DNA from: JACKIC01 sp964543795
Lineage (GTDB): Bacteria; Planctomycetota; UBA1135; UBA2386
Direction of reading: 5' to 3'
Assembly: GCA_964543795.1 (NCBI GenBank)
Contig: CAZIZN010000024.1
Location: 1 to 64,000 of the forward strand
Length of the DNA stretch: 64,000 bases
Position numbers and translations under genes: made by a program. Positions 1-8,991 of the stretch are shown piece by piece (positions within the stretch are counted from its first letter, which is position 1; each line of letters begins with the position of its first letter). The notes beneath the pieces are model-generated. The model was not told the origin of the DNA. It made no database searches and saw only the letters and a list, made by a program, of their open reading frames with translations.

Positions 1-2
1 GC

Positions 3-158
3 GCCGAGATCGGCGGCGCGTTCGGCGGCGAGAAGGAGACCGGCGGCGGCCGCGAATCGGGCTCCGACAGCTGGAAGGTGTACATGCGCCGGCAGACCAG
101 CACGGTGAACTGGGGCGACGCGCTGCCGCTCGCACAGGGTATCCGGTTCGGCAGCTGA
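3..158 (+). CDS. Aldehyde dehydrogenase, C-terminal fragment (ALDH7-like)
   Basis: Only the last 51 residues lie in the window; the gene begins upstream. The reading frame ends at a TGA at 156-158. The segment FGGEKETGGGRESGSDSWK followed by YMRRQT is the conserved C-terminal signature of the ALDH7 (alpha-aminoadipic/piperidine-6-carboxylate semialdehyde dehydrogenase) branch, which oxidises amino-acid-derived aldehydes with NAD. The catalytic Cys and Glu would be upstream and cannot be checked. The following kinase gene starts 23 bp later on the same strand, so the two may be co-transcribed. Confidence 0.8.
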   Translation, partial: AEIGGAFGGEKETGGGRESGSDSWKVYMRRQTSTVNWGDALPLAQGIRFGS

Positions 159-181
159 GCCCCGTGCGCCGATAGGAGACC

Positions 182-1129
182 GTGGCCAAACCGACGCCGA
201 TCACCTTCCACGTGCCCGCCAGCGCCGCGAACCTCGGTCCCGGCTACGGCGTGCTGGGGCTGGCGCTCGATCTGCCGATCGGCATCACCGTGGAGCCGCG
301 CAGCGACGGCCAGCTCGTCGTCGAACGCCGCGACGACCCGAGCGCGCACCTCGAGGACCCGCGCCACGATCCGGTGCTGCGGGGCCTGCGCCGCGGCGCC
401 GATCTGTTCGACGTGTCGCTGCAGAAGGGCGTCACCGTCGTCGTCGACGGCACGATCCCGCGCGGCACGGGCATGGGCACCGTCTCCGCGGGCTACGCCG
501 CCGGCATCGGTGCCGCGGTGCGCCTCGCGGGCAAGCCGTTCGATCCCGGTGCACTGCTCGACGCCCTGGTGCAACTCGGCGGCGATCCCGGCCACGGCGC
601 CGCGGCGCTGCTCGGCGGCCTGTGCGCCACGATCCCGCTGTCGCCGCCGCAGGGCGGTGCACTGCGCCAACAGCCGATCCGCCTGCCGGTGCACGCCGAC
701 TGGCACCACGTCATCGCGCTGCCCGACGTGCAGATGGGCACCGCCGAGACCAAACGCGTACTGCCGCCGACGCTGCCGCACGCGGCGACGTCGCGCAGCA
801 TCGGCCGCGCGATCGGCGTGCTGCACGCCCTGCAACACGGCGACGAAGCCCTGCTGCGCAGTTGCCTCGTCGACGAGGTGCACGTGCCGTACCGCCGCAA
901 GCTCACGCCGGGCCTCGGCGACGCCCTCGAGGCCGCCGTCGCCGGGGGTGCTGCCGGGGCGACGATCTGCGGCCACGGCCCGGGTGTGATCGCGTTCACG
1001 ACCGTGGCCGGACGCGCGGCCGAGATCGCCCGGGCGATGGTCGGCGCGTTCGCGGCGGCGGGGCGGACCGCGACGACGCTGACGCTGCAGACGGCGTTCT
1101 ACGGGGCGCTGCCGGCGAGTGCAGGGTGA
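182..1129 (+). CDS. thrB: GHMP-family kinase, homoserine kinase-like
   Basis: This 315-residue protein has the GHMP kinase layout and would phosphorylate homoserine in threonine synthesis. Motif 1 is clear near residues 11-27 (VPASAANLGPGYGVLGLAL). The phosphate-binding motif 2 is divergent: PRGTGMGTVSA near residues 93-103 instead of the usual PxxxGLGSSAA, so the first Ser is Thr. A C-terminal GHGPGVIAF motif replaces the common SGSGP. The GTG start at 182 follows GATAGGAGACC. Length fits ThrB. Because motif 2 is unusual, a different GHMP substrate cannot be excluded. Confidence 0.7.
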   Translation: MAKPTPITFHVPASAANLGPGYGVLGLALDLPIGITVEPRSDGQLVVERRDDPSAHLEDPRHDPVLRGLRRGADLFDVSLQKGVTVVVDGTIPRGTGMGTVSAGYAAGIGAAVRLAGKPFDPGALLDALVQLGGDPGHGAAALLGGLCATIPLSPPQGGALRQQPIRLPVHADWHHVIALPDVQMGTAETKRVLPPTLPHAATSRSIGRAIGVLHALQHGDEALLRSCLVDEVHVPYRRKLTPGLGDALEAAVAGGAAGATICGHGPGVIAFTTVAGRAAEIARAMVGAFAAAGRTATTLTLQTAFYGALPASAG

Positions 1130-1219
1130 GACTTGCGTGCGGGCCGGCGGGTTGCTAGCGTGCGCGGCCCGCAGAACGCGCCGGGCTGGCCCGGTGAGGT
1201 CGGCGGGACCGCGTCGAGC

Positions 1220-1295
1220 GGGCCGTTAACTCAGTTGGTAGAGTGCGATCGTCACAAGGTCGAAGTCGCTGGTTCGAATCCAGCACGGCCCACCA
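1220..1295 (+). tRNA. tRNA-Val (anticodon CAC)
   Basis: A full cloverleaf can be drawn: acceptor stem GGGCCGT (1220-1226) with ACGGCCC (1285-1291), D stem ACTC/GAGT, anticodon stem CGATC/GGTCG with loop 1251-1257 and anticodon CAC at 1253-1255, and T arm GCTGG-TTCGAAT-CCAGC (1268-1284). The discriminator is A1292 and CCA is encoded (1293-1295). Its 3' part from the anticodon loop onward is duplicated at 35105-35150, so the present 3' half was probably supplied by the integrated element. Confidence 0.93.
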
Positions 1296-1296
1296 C
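1251..1296 (+). repeat. Left attachment site, within tRNA-Val
   Basis: This 46-bp segment runs from the anticodon loop to just past the CCA end. It matches 35105-35150 at 44 of 46 positions; the mismatches are 1270 (T versus A) and 1282 (A versus T), which pair with each other in the T stem. The uninterrupted 19-bp identity at 1251-1269 is the most likely crossover region. Confidence 0.9.
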
Positions 1297-1366
1297 TTCA
1301 AGTTCTTGCTGGCCGCGCAGTAGCGCGGACCGCCTCGTCGAGGCGAGCAGCTTCAAACCATCGCAA

Positions 1367-1386
1367 GGAGTCAAACCGCTGACTCC
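1367..1386. promoter_or_regulatory. Inverted repeat at left end, candidate integrase arm site
   Basis: Arms GGAGTCA (1367-1373) and TGACTCC (1380-1386) flank a 6-bp spacer, between the tRNA and the integrase start. The 15-bp string CGCTGACTCCCGCGC (1377-1391) recurs exactly near the other element end at 34967-34981, again within an inverted repeat. A shared palindrome inside both attachment sites suggests an integrase or excisionase arm-binding site, or an operator for the integrase. This is inference. Confidence 0.5.
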
Positions 1387-1406
1387 CGCGCGAAGGAGCG
1401 ACTGCC

Positions 1407-2894
1407 ATGAACGACGAGACGACGAGGTCGGAGACGAAGCGCAAGCCCTTCCCCGCGCTGCGCTACCACAAGCACAGCCGTAGGTTCTTCTTCGACTGGG
1501 AGGGCCGGTCGAACTACTGGCCGACCGGGACGACCCGGGCGGTGGCGCAGGCCGACTACGACGCGATGCTGGTCGCCTACGAGGCTGGCCTCCCCGTCCG
1601 GTTCGCGGCGGCCGAGCGCCAACCGGTGCGCACGGTCGATGCGCTGATCGACGGCTACCTCGCGCACTGCGACCGCTACTACGCCAACTCCAAGGCGACC
1701 GTCGCCAACATCGAGCGTGCTCTCACCCCGCTGCATGAGCGCTTCGGCCGGCGTCCCCTCGACACGTTCGGGCCGCGGCTGCTGCGCGAGGTCCGCGAGG
1801 GGATGCTCGCGACCGGCTGGTCGCGAAAGGTCATCAACGCGCGCGTGCAGTGCATCGTGCGCATGTTCAAGTGGGCAGTGGCCGAGGAGCTGGTACCCTC
1901 ATCCGTCCACGAGGCGCTTCGCGCCGTCGAAGGCCTTCGGATGGGGAGGTCGAGCGCTCCCGAGGGGCCCGGCCGCCGGCCGGTGCCGTGGGAGCATGTC
2001 GAGCCCGTGCTGACGCACGTCTCGCAGGAGGTAGCGGCCATGCTCGTGGTGCAGGCCGAGAGCGGCGCGCGCCCCGGCGAGGTCGTGCAGATGCGTCTGG
2101 CTGATCTCGATCGCAGCGGCAAGGTGTGGGCGTTCAAGCCGCAGCGCCACAAGACGCAGCACTTGGGCAAGACCCGGCTGATCCCCCTCTTCCCGGCCGC
2201 CCAGAAGGCGCTGCAGCCTCTGCTCTGCCGCGTCCCGCCGCTCGCGCCCGAGGAGCCGGTTTTCAGCCCGCGCCGGGCCGAGGAAGCGCGCAGTGTCGCG
2301 CGGCGCCGCCAGCGCGAAACCCGCGTCCAGCCATCCCAGGCGGAGCGGGTGAAGCGGACGCTTGAGGACCGGCGGCGACCGCCGCGCCAGGTCTACGACG
2401 TGAACTCCTACGCGCGCGCCGTCCGCCGGGGCATCGACGCCGCCAACGCCGCCACGATCCGGGAGGCCATCGCCGGCGCTTTCCTGCCGGCGTTTCCCGA
2501 GCCGCTTCGCATGCAGGCGGCTCGCCGTCTGGCGAAGCTCGCAGGCTGGGTCATCGGCCTGGTCTCTGAGACGGTCGCCGTCCGCGAGCGCGCTGAGCTG
2601 CGGTTGCGTCGCGCCCTGGAGCGGCTGGCCGCCCACACTGGGCGGCGGCGGGTTTCGATCGCGGTCTCGGAGCTGTTGGCGGCCGCGGGCCGTGCGGTTG
2701 CCGGCCTGCGGCAGCGGCTCTTGCCTTACTGGAGCCCCTACCAGCTGCGCCACCGCTTCGCGACCGAGGGAGAGCGCCGTTTTGGCGAGACGGCGGTGTC
2801 GCTCGCCATGGGGCACGCCTCGCTGCGCATGACCGAGCACTACATCGAGCGCAATCTGAAAGCGGTCTTCGAGCGGATGGCCGAGCAGGGATGA
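1407..2894 (+). CDS. int: Tyrosine recombinase (integrase)
   Basis: This 495-residue integrase catalyses insertion and, with a directionality factor, excision of the element at tRNA-Val. Residues about 75-165 form a core-binding domain. The catalytic domain shows Arg222 (SGARPGE), Lys249, an LRH box with Arg448-His449, His470 (MGHAS) and the nucleophile Tyr479 (HYIERN). The box-II His two residues before Leu447 is Tyr445, as in other planctomycete integrases, which often lack His there. A long Arg-rich insertion (about 290-440) separates the two halves of the catalytic domain. The ATG at 1407 follows GAAGGAG with ideal spacing. Confidence 0.92.
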   Translation: MNDETTRSETKRKPFPALRYHKHSRRFFFDWEGRSNYWPTGTTRAVAQADYDAMLVAYEAGLPVRFAAAERQPVRTVDALIDGYLAHCDRYYANSKATVANIERALTPLHERFGRRPLDTFGPRLLREVREGMLATGWSRKVINARVQCIVRMFKWAVAEELVPSSVHEALRAVEGLRMGRSSAPEGPGRRPVPWEHVEPVLTHVSQEVAAMLVVQAESGARPGEVVQMRLADLDRSGKVWAFKPQRHKTQHLGKTRLIPLFPAAQKALQPLLCRVPPLAPEEPVFSPRRAEEARSVARRRQRETRVQPSQAERVKRTLEDRRRPPRQVYDVNSYARAVRRGIDAANAATIREAIAGAFLPAFPEPLRMQAARRLAKLAGWVIGLVSETVAVRERAELRLRRALERLAAHTGRRRVSIAVSELLAAAGRAVAGLRQRLLPYWSPYQLRHRFATEGERRFGETAVSLAMGHASLRMTEHYIERNLKAVFERMAEQG

Positions 2895-3013
2895 GATGAG
2901 GCTGGACGCTCCCGACATCAGGTTGGGAAGCTGGGCCGATCAAATCAGCTGCGTCTGATCTGATGTCGTGGCCGAGCGTTGCCACTACGGGCGAAGGCCA
3001 AACTCGCCTCGAA

Positions 3014-3610
3014 TCAAGCCTGCCCCTGAGAATCAGAGACAACGTAGGCGGTGAGCCAAGTCACGAGCCCCTTGAGGTCGCTCGCTCCATCTCCAATCGT
3101 CAATCGTCGCACAGAGTCCCAGCCGAAACAGACGGCGAGCACTGCGATCAGATCTGGTTCTATTCCCTCAGCCTCTGGTCGTGGCGCACGGTGTGCTGCG
3201 AGCATCGACCTGAGTGCGGCCACTTCCACCGCCAAGTGCAGTCGCAGCAACCGCGACCTCTCGCCCGGATTGCAGCTTTCATGAGCCGCGATTCTCCATA
3301 ACCAGGAAGATCGGCCCTTGCCGTGCAATGCCCGCACCCAAGCCTCGAGACGTCGTCGTGGAGACAGTCCGTGCTGGCCCTTGCGGTTGCCCCGACTTAG
3401 TATGGACCCGAACATAGCGGCATACTCGAGAGCATGCCGAAACAATTCCGCCTTGCTGCCGAAGTGATAGTTGACGGCGGCGATGTTGGCGTTGGCTGCG
3501 CGGCAGATCGATCGAATCAATGCAGACTCGTATCCGTGTCGCGCAAATGCGTCCGCAGCAGCCGCAACGATGCGTTGTCTCGTGGCTTTCGAATGCAGCG
3601 AGCGCGGCAT
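3014..3610 (-). CDS. TetR-family regulator, downstream of RND pump
   Basis: This 198-residue protein has an N-terminal TetR helix-turn-helix (residues about 8-55, with RQRIVAAAADAFARHGYES and a YHFGSKAELF recognition end). The C-terminal part resembles the CerR/YbiH-like ligand domain but I cannot name a ligand. It starts 18 bp after the end of the RND transporter gene on the same strand, so it is the third gene of a membrane-fusion-protein, RND, TetR operon. It probably represses or tunes the efflux genes. A second, unrelated TetR gene lies at the other end of the cluster. Confidence 0.85.
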   Translation of the reverse strand: MPRSLHSKATRQRIVAAAADAFARHGYESALIRSICRAANANIAAVNYHFGSKAELFRHALEYAAMFGSILSRGNRKGQHGLSPRRRLEAWVRALHGKGRSSWLWRIAAHESCNPGERSRLLRLHLAVEVAALRSMLAAHRAPRPEAEGIEPDLIAVLAVCFGWDSVRRLTIGDGASDLKGLVTWLTAYVVSDSQGQA

Positions 3611-3628
3611 GATTCTGGCACACCGGTG

Positions 3629-6600
3629 CTACGCCTCGGTCGCCCGCGGCGACTCGGCTCGATCACTGACCGTCGCCCTGTTCCTTCTCCTGGGCACGAA
3701 GCGGCGCAAGAACGGCCCGACATCATCCAAGAGGGTGTACGCGACTGGCGTTACAAGCAAGGACAGCAGCAGGCTCAGCGCCTGACCTCCAACGATCACC
3801 TTGGCCATATCCGCCCGGTTCGCCGCACCAGGTCCCTGTCCCAGCGCTATCGGGATCATTGCCGCGACGAGCATGCTCGTCGTCATCAGAATCGGGCGGA
3901 GACGAGTGCGATTGGCCCGCAATACCGCCCAAGCGCGCACTCGCTTCCCCTCTGGCAGCCTGGCAAGCCATCGTTCAAATGCCCTGGTCTTGGCCGACAG
4001 CTGAGGACTCCGGTATTCTCCTGGTACTACCTCAGGATCCGTGGCTGCGCGCCGGCGAAGCACGTTCGAGTAGTCCACCTGCAGAATACCGTTCTTCTTC
4101 ACCACGCCGAACAACAGGAACAGCCCGAGCACCGAGAATAGTGTCAGCGGATTGCCAAGCATCAGCAGGGACAGGAGTGCAAATGGCACGGTGAGCGGTA
4201 CGGCCAGCAGGATGGCGATCGGATGGACGTAGCTCTCGAACTGCGCCGCCAGGATCATGTACATGAACACGAGCGACAGCAAGAAGGCGAGGAAGAACGC
4301 TCCCACGGACTCGGCTTGGCTCTTTGCACGGCCAACGGGCTCGAGTTGGTACACCGGCGGAGCGCCGAGTTCCCGGAACGCGGTCGAGAACTCCTGTGCA
4401 GCGGTCCCGGTGGGCATTCCCGCCAGATTCGCCTTGATCGAAACCTTACGCTGACGCTGCGCCCGATCGATCTGCGATGGGCCAAGTGTCTCTACCGTGG
4501 AGGCAACATTGCTCAGCCGGATCAACCCCTTGCCGGGGATGGGTGAGCGGAGCGTGAGGTTGGCCACCGCACGTGCGTCGTCGCGGTTGGTACCAATGGC
4601 CCGGAGCCACACGTCGTACTGCTCTCCGTTGGACTCGTCCTTGAAGTCGGAGATGATTTCGCCTCCGACGAGTGTCCGTAGCGTTGAAGCTACATCTTCG
4701 ATCTGGACGCCCATGTCGCTCGCCCGTTCACGGTCCACGAAGACCCGTAGTTCGGGCTTGCGGCTCTTGAGCGTCGTGTCCACGTCGACCAAGCCGGGAG
4801 TTGCCCGCAGCCTGGCCACGATGCGATCGGAATAGTCGTACAGGCGAGCGAGATCGGGACCGGTTAGCTGGAACTCCACGTCAGCATTCGCGGTCCCGGT
4901 AGAGATGGCTGCAGGAACCTGTACGCTCGCGCGAAGGTCGGGATAATCCTGCATCAGCTTGCGGACCGACTCCATAACGTCGAACTGTGTGAACGGCGGC
5001 TCCCGCTCGCCGAGTTCCACGAGCCGGACGTAGATGCTGCCCTCCGTGACCGGACCCTCGCCGGGAGCGGCGCGGCCCGTCGTATCGCCGATCTGCGCTA
5101 GCACGTGCACTACCTGCGGCATGGCATACAGTCGACGCTCGATCTGTTCGAAAACGTCACCCGTCTTCTCGAGGGACCAGCCTTCCGGCGCCGTGATAGC
5201 GACCTCGAATTCGCTCTGGTCATCCTTCGGGATGAAGTCGAACCCGACCATGAACAGCAGGCCAGGGTAGTTGAGGCTGGCGAGCTTCTCGGCACGCTCC
5301 GGATTGCCAAAACTCAACCACTTGCCCACGGGCAATGGAAAGACCAGCGCGACGCTGACAATGGTCGCGAGCACTACCGCCCAGCGGTGGCGAAGCGACC
5401 ACCGCAGCGCAGCCATGTAGGGACTCTCGAACAACCACCGATAAACGGCGCCGCCGTGTGGAGCATGCTCCGCTGCCTCATTGCCCCTCTTCTTCAAGCG
5501 CAGGAGTCGCGATGACAGCATCGGAGTGAGTGTGATGCTGACTGCCAGCGAGACCAGCACGGCGATGGCGCATGTGATACCGAAGGATCGCAGGAACTTC
5601 CCGACCGTGCCAGTCATGAAGGCCACCGGAAGGAAGATGACGAATAGAGACAGAGCCGTGGCGGTTACCGCCAGTAGGATCTCTGCCGTACCTTTGAGAG
5701 CGGCCTCCCTCGGCGACTGGCCCTCTTCCTCCATCCATCGGAAGATGTTCTCAATGACGACAACGGCATCGTCGACAACAACTCCGATCATCAGGACCAT
5801 CGCGATGAGCGTGATATTGTTCAGGGTCAGGTCGAAGACCTGCATGACCGGGAACACCGCTACGATGGATACCGGGATCGCGATGGCGGCGATGATGGTG
5901 GGGCGCCAGTCCCTTAGAAACAGCAGGATGGTGATCACTACGAGCGCCGCACCGAGCAACAGATGGACCTGCACCTCGTGCAAAGACGCTTTGATGAAGC
6001 GCGATTGGTCGCGAATGACGACCATCTCAATGTCCCCGCGCCCCTCGTGGACGAAACTCTCTTGCAGGATTCCCAGGCGCGCTTTGACCGTGTCGATCAC
6101 CTCGACGGTGTTCGTGCCACTCTGCTTCTGGACGATCAGCGAGACTGCGTTGCGTCCGTCGAGTCGTGCCAGCGATCGAGGCACCTCTATGCCATCTTCG
6201 ACGGCCCCCTGGGGACCGAGGTCCCGAACGCGGATCGGCTGACCATCGATGTTGGCGACAATGATGTCCGCGAAGCGCGCGGGTTCCGGCACTCTGCCGA
6301 CCGTGCGGAGCACGAGTTCTCGGCGCTGCTGCTCGACTCTCCCGCCAGGCAGCTCGACGTTTTGCCGAGCGATCGCAGAACGCACATCGGCGATGGAAAG
6401 ACCATAGGCTTCGAGCCGGGACGTGTCGACCGTGACGTTGATCGCCCGCGGTCGACCGCCAACCAGAGTAACCGCGCCGACGCCTGAGAGGCTGCTCAGG
6501 TTCTCGGCTACCTCCTTGCGGGCGATCTCGGTCAACTCCTTGATATCGCGGCTCCCCGAGACGGCAACCGTCATGACTGGTGCGGCGTCGACGTCGAACT

Positions 6601-6988
6601 TGTCGATGACCGGATTATCGGTACCAGGAGGCAAGAGAGAGACGATCGTGTTGACCTTGCTCTGCACTTCCTGTTGGGCGATGTCCCGGTCCTTGCTCAG
6701 GACAAACTGCACTGTGACGACTGAGCGGCCCTCGGTCGTAGTGCTCCGTAGCTCGTCGATTCCCGAGATCGTATTGACTACTTCCTCGACGAGCTTGGTT
6801 ACGCCGGTCTCCATCTCCTCGACCGAAGTACCTGGGCGGTTCGTGGTCACGATGACGACAGGAAGGTCGACGTTGGGGAAGAGGTCGACGCCGATGCCAC
6901 GAAGTGAAATCAGCCCGAGCACGACTGGGAGCAGGACCAGCATGACGGTAAAGACCGGTCGCCGCACGCAGAGAGCGGGGAGGTTCAC
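3629..6988 (-). CDS. RND efflux transporter, inner-membrane subunit (HAE-1-like)
   Basis: This 1119-residue protein is an AcrB/MdtB-type proton-driven drug or solvent exporter. The first membrane helix lies at about residues 10-30. Two large periplasmic loops (about 35-340 and 560-870) precede the two membrane bundles. The proton-relay pair Asp406-Asp407 is intact in VLMIGVVVDDAVVVIEN, and the paired Lys sits in VVKKNG near residue 950. It overlaps the upstream membrane-fusion-protein gene by 4 bp (ATGA), so translation is coupled. Length is slightly above the usual 1020-1060 because of a longer segment between the bundles. Confidence 0.95.
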   Translation of the reverse strand: MNLPALCVRRPVFTVMLVLLPVVLGLISLRGIGVDLFPNVDLPVVIVTTNRPGTSVEEMETGVTKLVEEVVNTISGIDELRSTTTEGRSVVTVQFVLSKDRDIAQQEVQSKVNTIVSLLPPGTDNPVIDKFDVDAAPVMTVAVSGSRDIKELTEIARKEVAENLSSLSGVGAVTLVGGRPRAINVTVDTSRLEAYGLSIADVRSAIARQNVELPGGRVEQQRRELVLRTVGRVPEPARFADIIVANIDGQPIRVRDLGPQGAVEDGIEVPRSLARLDGRNAVSLIVQKQSGTNTVEVIDTVKARLGILQESFVHEGRGDIEMVVIRDQSRFIKASLHEVQVHLLLGAALVVITILLFLRDWRPTIIAAIAIPVSIVAVFPVMQVFDLTLNNITLIAMVLMIGVVVDDAVVVIENIFRWMEEEGQSPREAALKGTAEILLAVTATALSLFVIFLPVAFMTGTVGKFLRSFGITCAIAVLVSLAVSITLTPMLSSRLLRLKKRGNEAAEHAPHGGAVYRWLFESPYMAALRWSLRHRWAVVLATIVSVALVFPLPVGKWLSFGNPERAEKLASLNYPGLLFMVGFDFIPKDDQSEFEVAITAPEGWSLEKTGDVFEQIERRLYAMPQVVHVLAQIGDTTGRAAPGEGPVTEGSIYVRLVELGEREPPFTQFDVMESVRKLMQDYPDLRASVQVPAAISTGTANADVEFQLTGPDLARLYDYSDRIVARLRATPGLVDVDTTLKSRKPELRVFVDRERASDMGVQIEDVASTLRTLVGGEIISDFKDESNGEQYDVWLRAIGTNRDDARAVANLTLRSPIPGKGLIRLSNVASTVETLGPSQIDRAQRQRKVSIKANLAGMPTGTAAQEFSTAFRELGAPPVYQLEPVGRAKSQAESVGAFFLAFLLSLVFMYMILAAQFESYVHPIAILLAVPLTVPFALLSLLMLGNPLTLFSVLGLFLLFGVVKKNGILQVDYSNVLRRRAATDPEVVPGEYRSPQLSAKTRAFERWLARLPEGKRVRAWAVLRANRTRLRPILMTTSMLVAAMIPIALGQGPGAANRADMAKVIVGGQALSLLLSLLVTPVAYTLLDDVGPFLRRFVPRRRNRATVSDRAESPRATEA

Positions 6989-8316
6989 TTGCGAGCCCCC
7001 TCGGCGCCTGAGCCCTTTCGCCGGGAATCAATTGGCGGAGCAGTTAGTTCTTCCGCCGACTTCACCTCGACGCGGACCCCATTGGCCAGCCTGGAGACGC
7101 CGGTTACCGCGACACTGTCGGTCGGCGACAGCCCGCCGCCGATGGCCTCGACCCACTGAGCATCCTGTATGCCAGTGGCGATTTGGAGCTCGACCGCCAA
7201 GCCATCGCGTATCGCGAAGACCTTCGTTACCCCGACGAACGTCACGACAGACTCCAAGGGGACGAAAACAACGTTCTCGTCCACGCCGGTGTTGACCGAT
7301 CCCCGGGCGAACCCGCCCGGCTTCAGCCGCCCATCGGAGTTGTCGATGTGCACCTCGATCTGGAACGTGCGGTTATTCGCATTCACGTGCGGGGATACGC
7401 GAGCGACGCGCCCATGGAAAGCGCCCTCGTACGCTTGCACGGTCACATCCACGGTCTGGTCGACGCTGATTCGCCCGATGTGCCGTTCAGGAACGTCTGC
7501 GCGAAACTTGATGGGATGAGTATCGACCACCCGAAACATCGGAGTTCCCTCACGCACGTATTCCCCTGGGGCGACCAACCTCGTCGCAACGGCAAACTGC
7601 GGCGAGTCGGAGGCAGTCAGACTCCCCGGTGCTGCTACGGTTGCATCGGCGAGCGCCTGGCGAGCCTGTGCTAGCTCCGCTGCCCGCGTTCTGGCTTGGG
7701 CCAACAACGCCCGAGCGTTGAGTAGAGCGACAGCATGTCCGCTCTTGGCCACTTCGAAGGCAGTCTTCTGGTCGAAGTAGTCTTGCTCCGATAGCGTCGG
7801 AGGCTTCTCTTCGAACATGGACTTGGCGCGGGAGTACCGAGCCTCGGCGTTGTCTAGTTCGGCCCGTGCCCGAGCCACCGTGGGCACCATGTTGGGGTCA
7901 AAGCCCTCGTCCGGGAGCCGGTCCAAGCCGATCTCAGCGAGCGTCGCTGCGACGGCCGCCTCACGCTGCACGACGCGCATCTGGTAGTCGGTCGGATCCA
8001 GCCGGGCGAGCGGCTCGGCTGAAGCAACCTGGTCCCCGACATCTCGAAGAACTTCCACGACGCGTCCGGCAACCTTGGCCGAGATCGTCGCCTCTTCATC
8101 GCCGTAGAGCGTGCCGACGACGTCGATCGTCCGCTGCACGCTCCGCAGGCTCACGGCGGAGGTGGTGACGACGACCCGAGGAGCTTCCGGCGGAGCTCCT
8201 CCCGGTGCAGGCCCCCGCCGGCATCCGACCGTCGCCAAGAAGAGCAGCACGGCGCAGGCCGAACCGCGCGCCAGGGGAAGGAGGGCGTGCGGTCGCTGGA
8301 TCTGGATCATGCTCAC
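6985..8316 (-). CDS. RND membrane fusion protein (periplasmic adaptor lipoprotein)
   Basis: This 443-residue protein is an HlyD/MdtA-type adaptor linking the RND pump to the outer-membrane channel. An N-terminal signal ends in a lipobox (FLATVGC, Cys near residue 32), so it is probably a lipoprotein. A split biotinyl-lipoyl domain flanks an alpha-helical hairpin (about residues 100-220), followed by a beta-barrel domain with the typical GRVARVSPHVNANNRTF stretch. Either the Met at 8316 or that at 8310 could be the start. It is first in the leftward operon and is divergent from the second TetR gene. Confidence 0.92.
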   Translation of the reverse strand: MSMIQIQRPHALLPLARGSACAVLLFLATVGCRRGPAPGGAPPEAPRVVVTTSAVSLRSVQRTIDVVGTLYGDEEATISAKVAGRVVEVLRDVGDQVASAEPLARLDPTDYQMRVVQREAAVAATLAEIGLDRLPDEGFDPNMVPTVARARAELDNAEARYSRAKSMFEEKPPTLSEQDYFDQKTAFEVAKSGHAVALLNARALLAQARTRAAELAQARQALADATVAAPGSLTASDSPQFAVATRLVAPGEYVREGTPMFRVVDTHPIKFRADVPERHIGRISVDQTVDVTVQAYEGAFHGRVARVSPHVNANNRTFQIEVHIDNSDGRLKPGGFARGSVNTGVDENVVFVPLESVVTFVGVTKVFAIRDGLAVELQIATGIQDAQWVEAIGGGLSPTDSVAVTGVSRLANGVRVEVKSAEELTAPPIDSRRKGSGAEGARK

Positions 8317-8342
8317 GGGCCTCGGCGAAAGACGAGATCAAT

Positions 8343-8356
8343 ACTGACTGGTCAGT
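8343..8356. promoter_or_regulatory. TetR-type operator palindrome
   Basis: Perfect arms ACTGAC (8343-8348) and GTCAGT (8351-8356) surround a TG centre, in the intergenic region between the leftward efflux operon and the rightward tetR gene. The motif resembles operators bound by TetR-family efflux repressors. A weak promoter can be placed with -10 TACGGT at 8366-8371 and the palindrome over the -35 region, so binding would block transcription. Confidence 0.65.
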
Positions 8357-8409
8357 TCCGGGCTGCTACGGTAGGGGGGACCACCCTCCCAGGCAAGCCC
8401 GAAGACCGC

Positions 8410-8991
8410 ATGCAGAGACCCGACGAAGCCAAGCGCCGCCTGATCCTCGACGTGGCGGCCCGCCAGTTCGCGACCAAGCCCTTCCATGGCGTCAAGCTGG
8501 ACCAGATCGCAGCGGAGGCGAAGCTGGGCAAAGGCACGATCTACATCTACTTCAAGAGCAAGGAGGACCTCTACATCGGTCTGATCCTGGAGGCAGCGGA
8601 CAACCTATTGAACGAACTCGCCCGGAAGGCCGCGGATCGGGGCGGTGGAGCCTGGGAGCAGATCGAGGGAATGGTCGACGCTCTGCTGGCCTTCGGCCGT
8701 GGCTTCCCCCACCTGTACGCGCTCTTCCGAACCGGCGCGGAGATGACGCACTCGCGCCTTGAGGAGAAGCGCGCCGACATCGCCACTCTCTGCGCCCGCG
8801 TGATTCGCCGTGGCGTGCGCTCCGGCGAACTCTCGGATCCGCACCCGGTCCTCACGGCTCAGTATCTGCTCTCTTTCGTCCGAGCGGCACTCCTGTATGC
8901 GCCACCCTCGACGAGCACCATGACCATTCGCAAGCACATTCTGCGCGTTCTTGGACGCGGTATTCGAGGAGGAGACGACTGTGCATCTTGA
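8410..8991 (+). CDS. TetR-family regulator, divergent from efflux operon
   Basis: This 193-residue protein has a TetR helix-turn-helix (residues about 8-55, FATKPFHGVKLDQIAAEA, then GKGTIYIYFKSKEDLY). The ATG at 8410 was chosen because it begins the conserved DNA-binding domain and lies downstream of the palindrome; an in-frame extension to 8287 would run through the operator. It overlaps the outer-membrane channel gene, so regulator and channel are co-transcribed. It likely represses both directions from the shared intergenic region. Confidence 0.88.
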   Translation: MQRPDEAKRRLILDVAARQFATKPFHGVKLDQIAAEAKLGKGTIYIYFKSKEDLYIGLILEAADNLLNELARKAADRGGGAWEQIEGMVDALLAFGRGFPHLYALFRTGAEMTHSRLEEKRADIATLCARVIRRGVRSGELSDPHPVLTAQYLLSFVRAALLYAPPSTSTMTIRKHILRVLGRGIRGGDDCAS

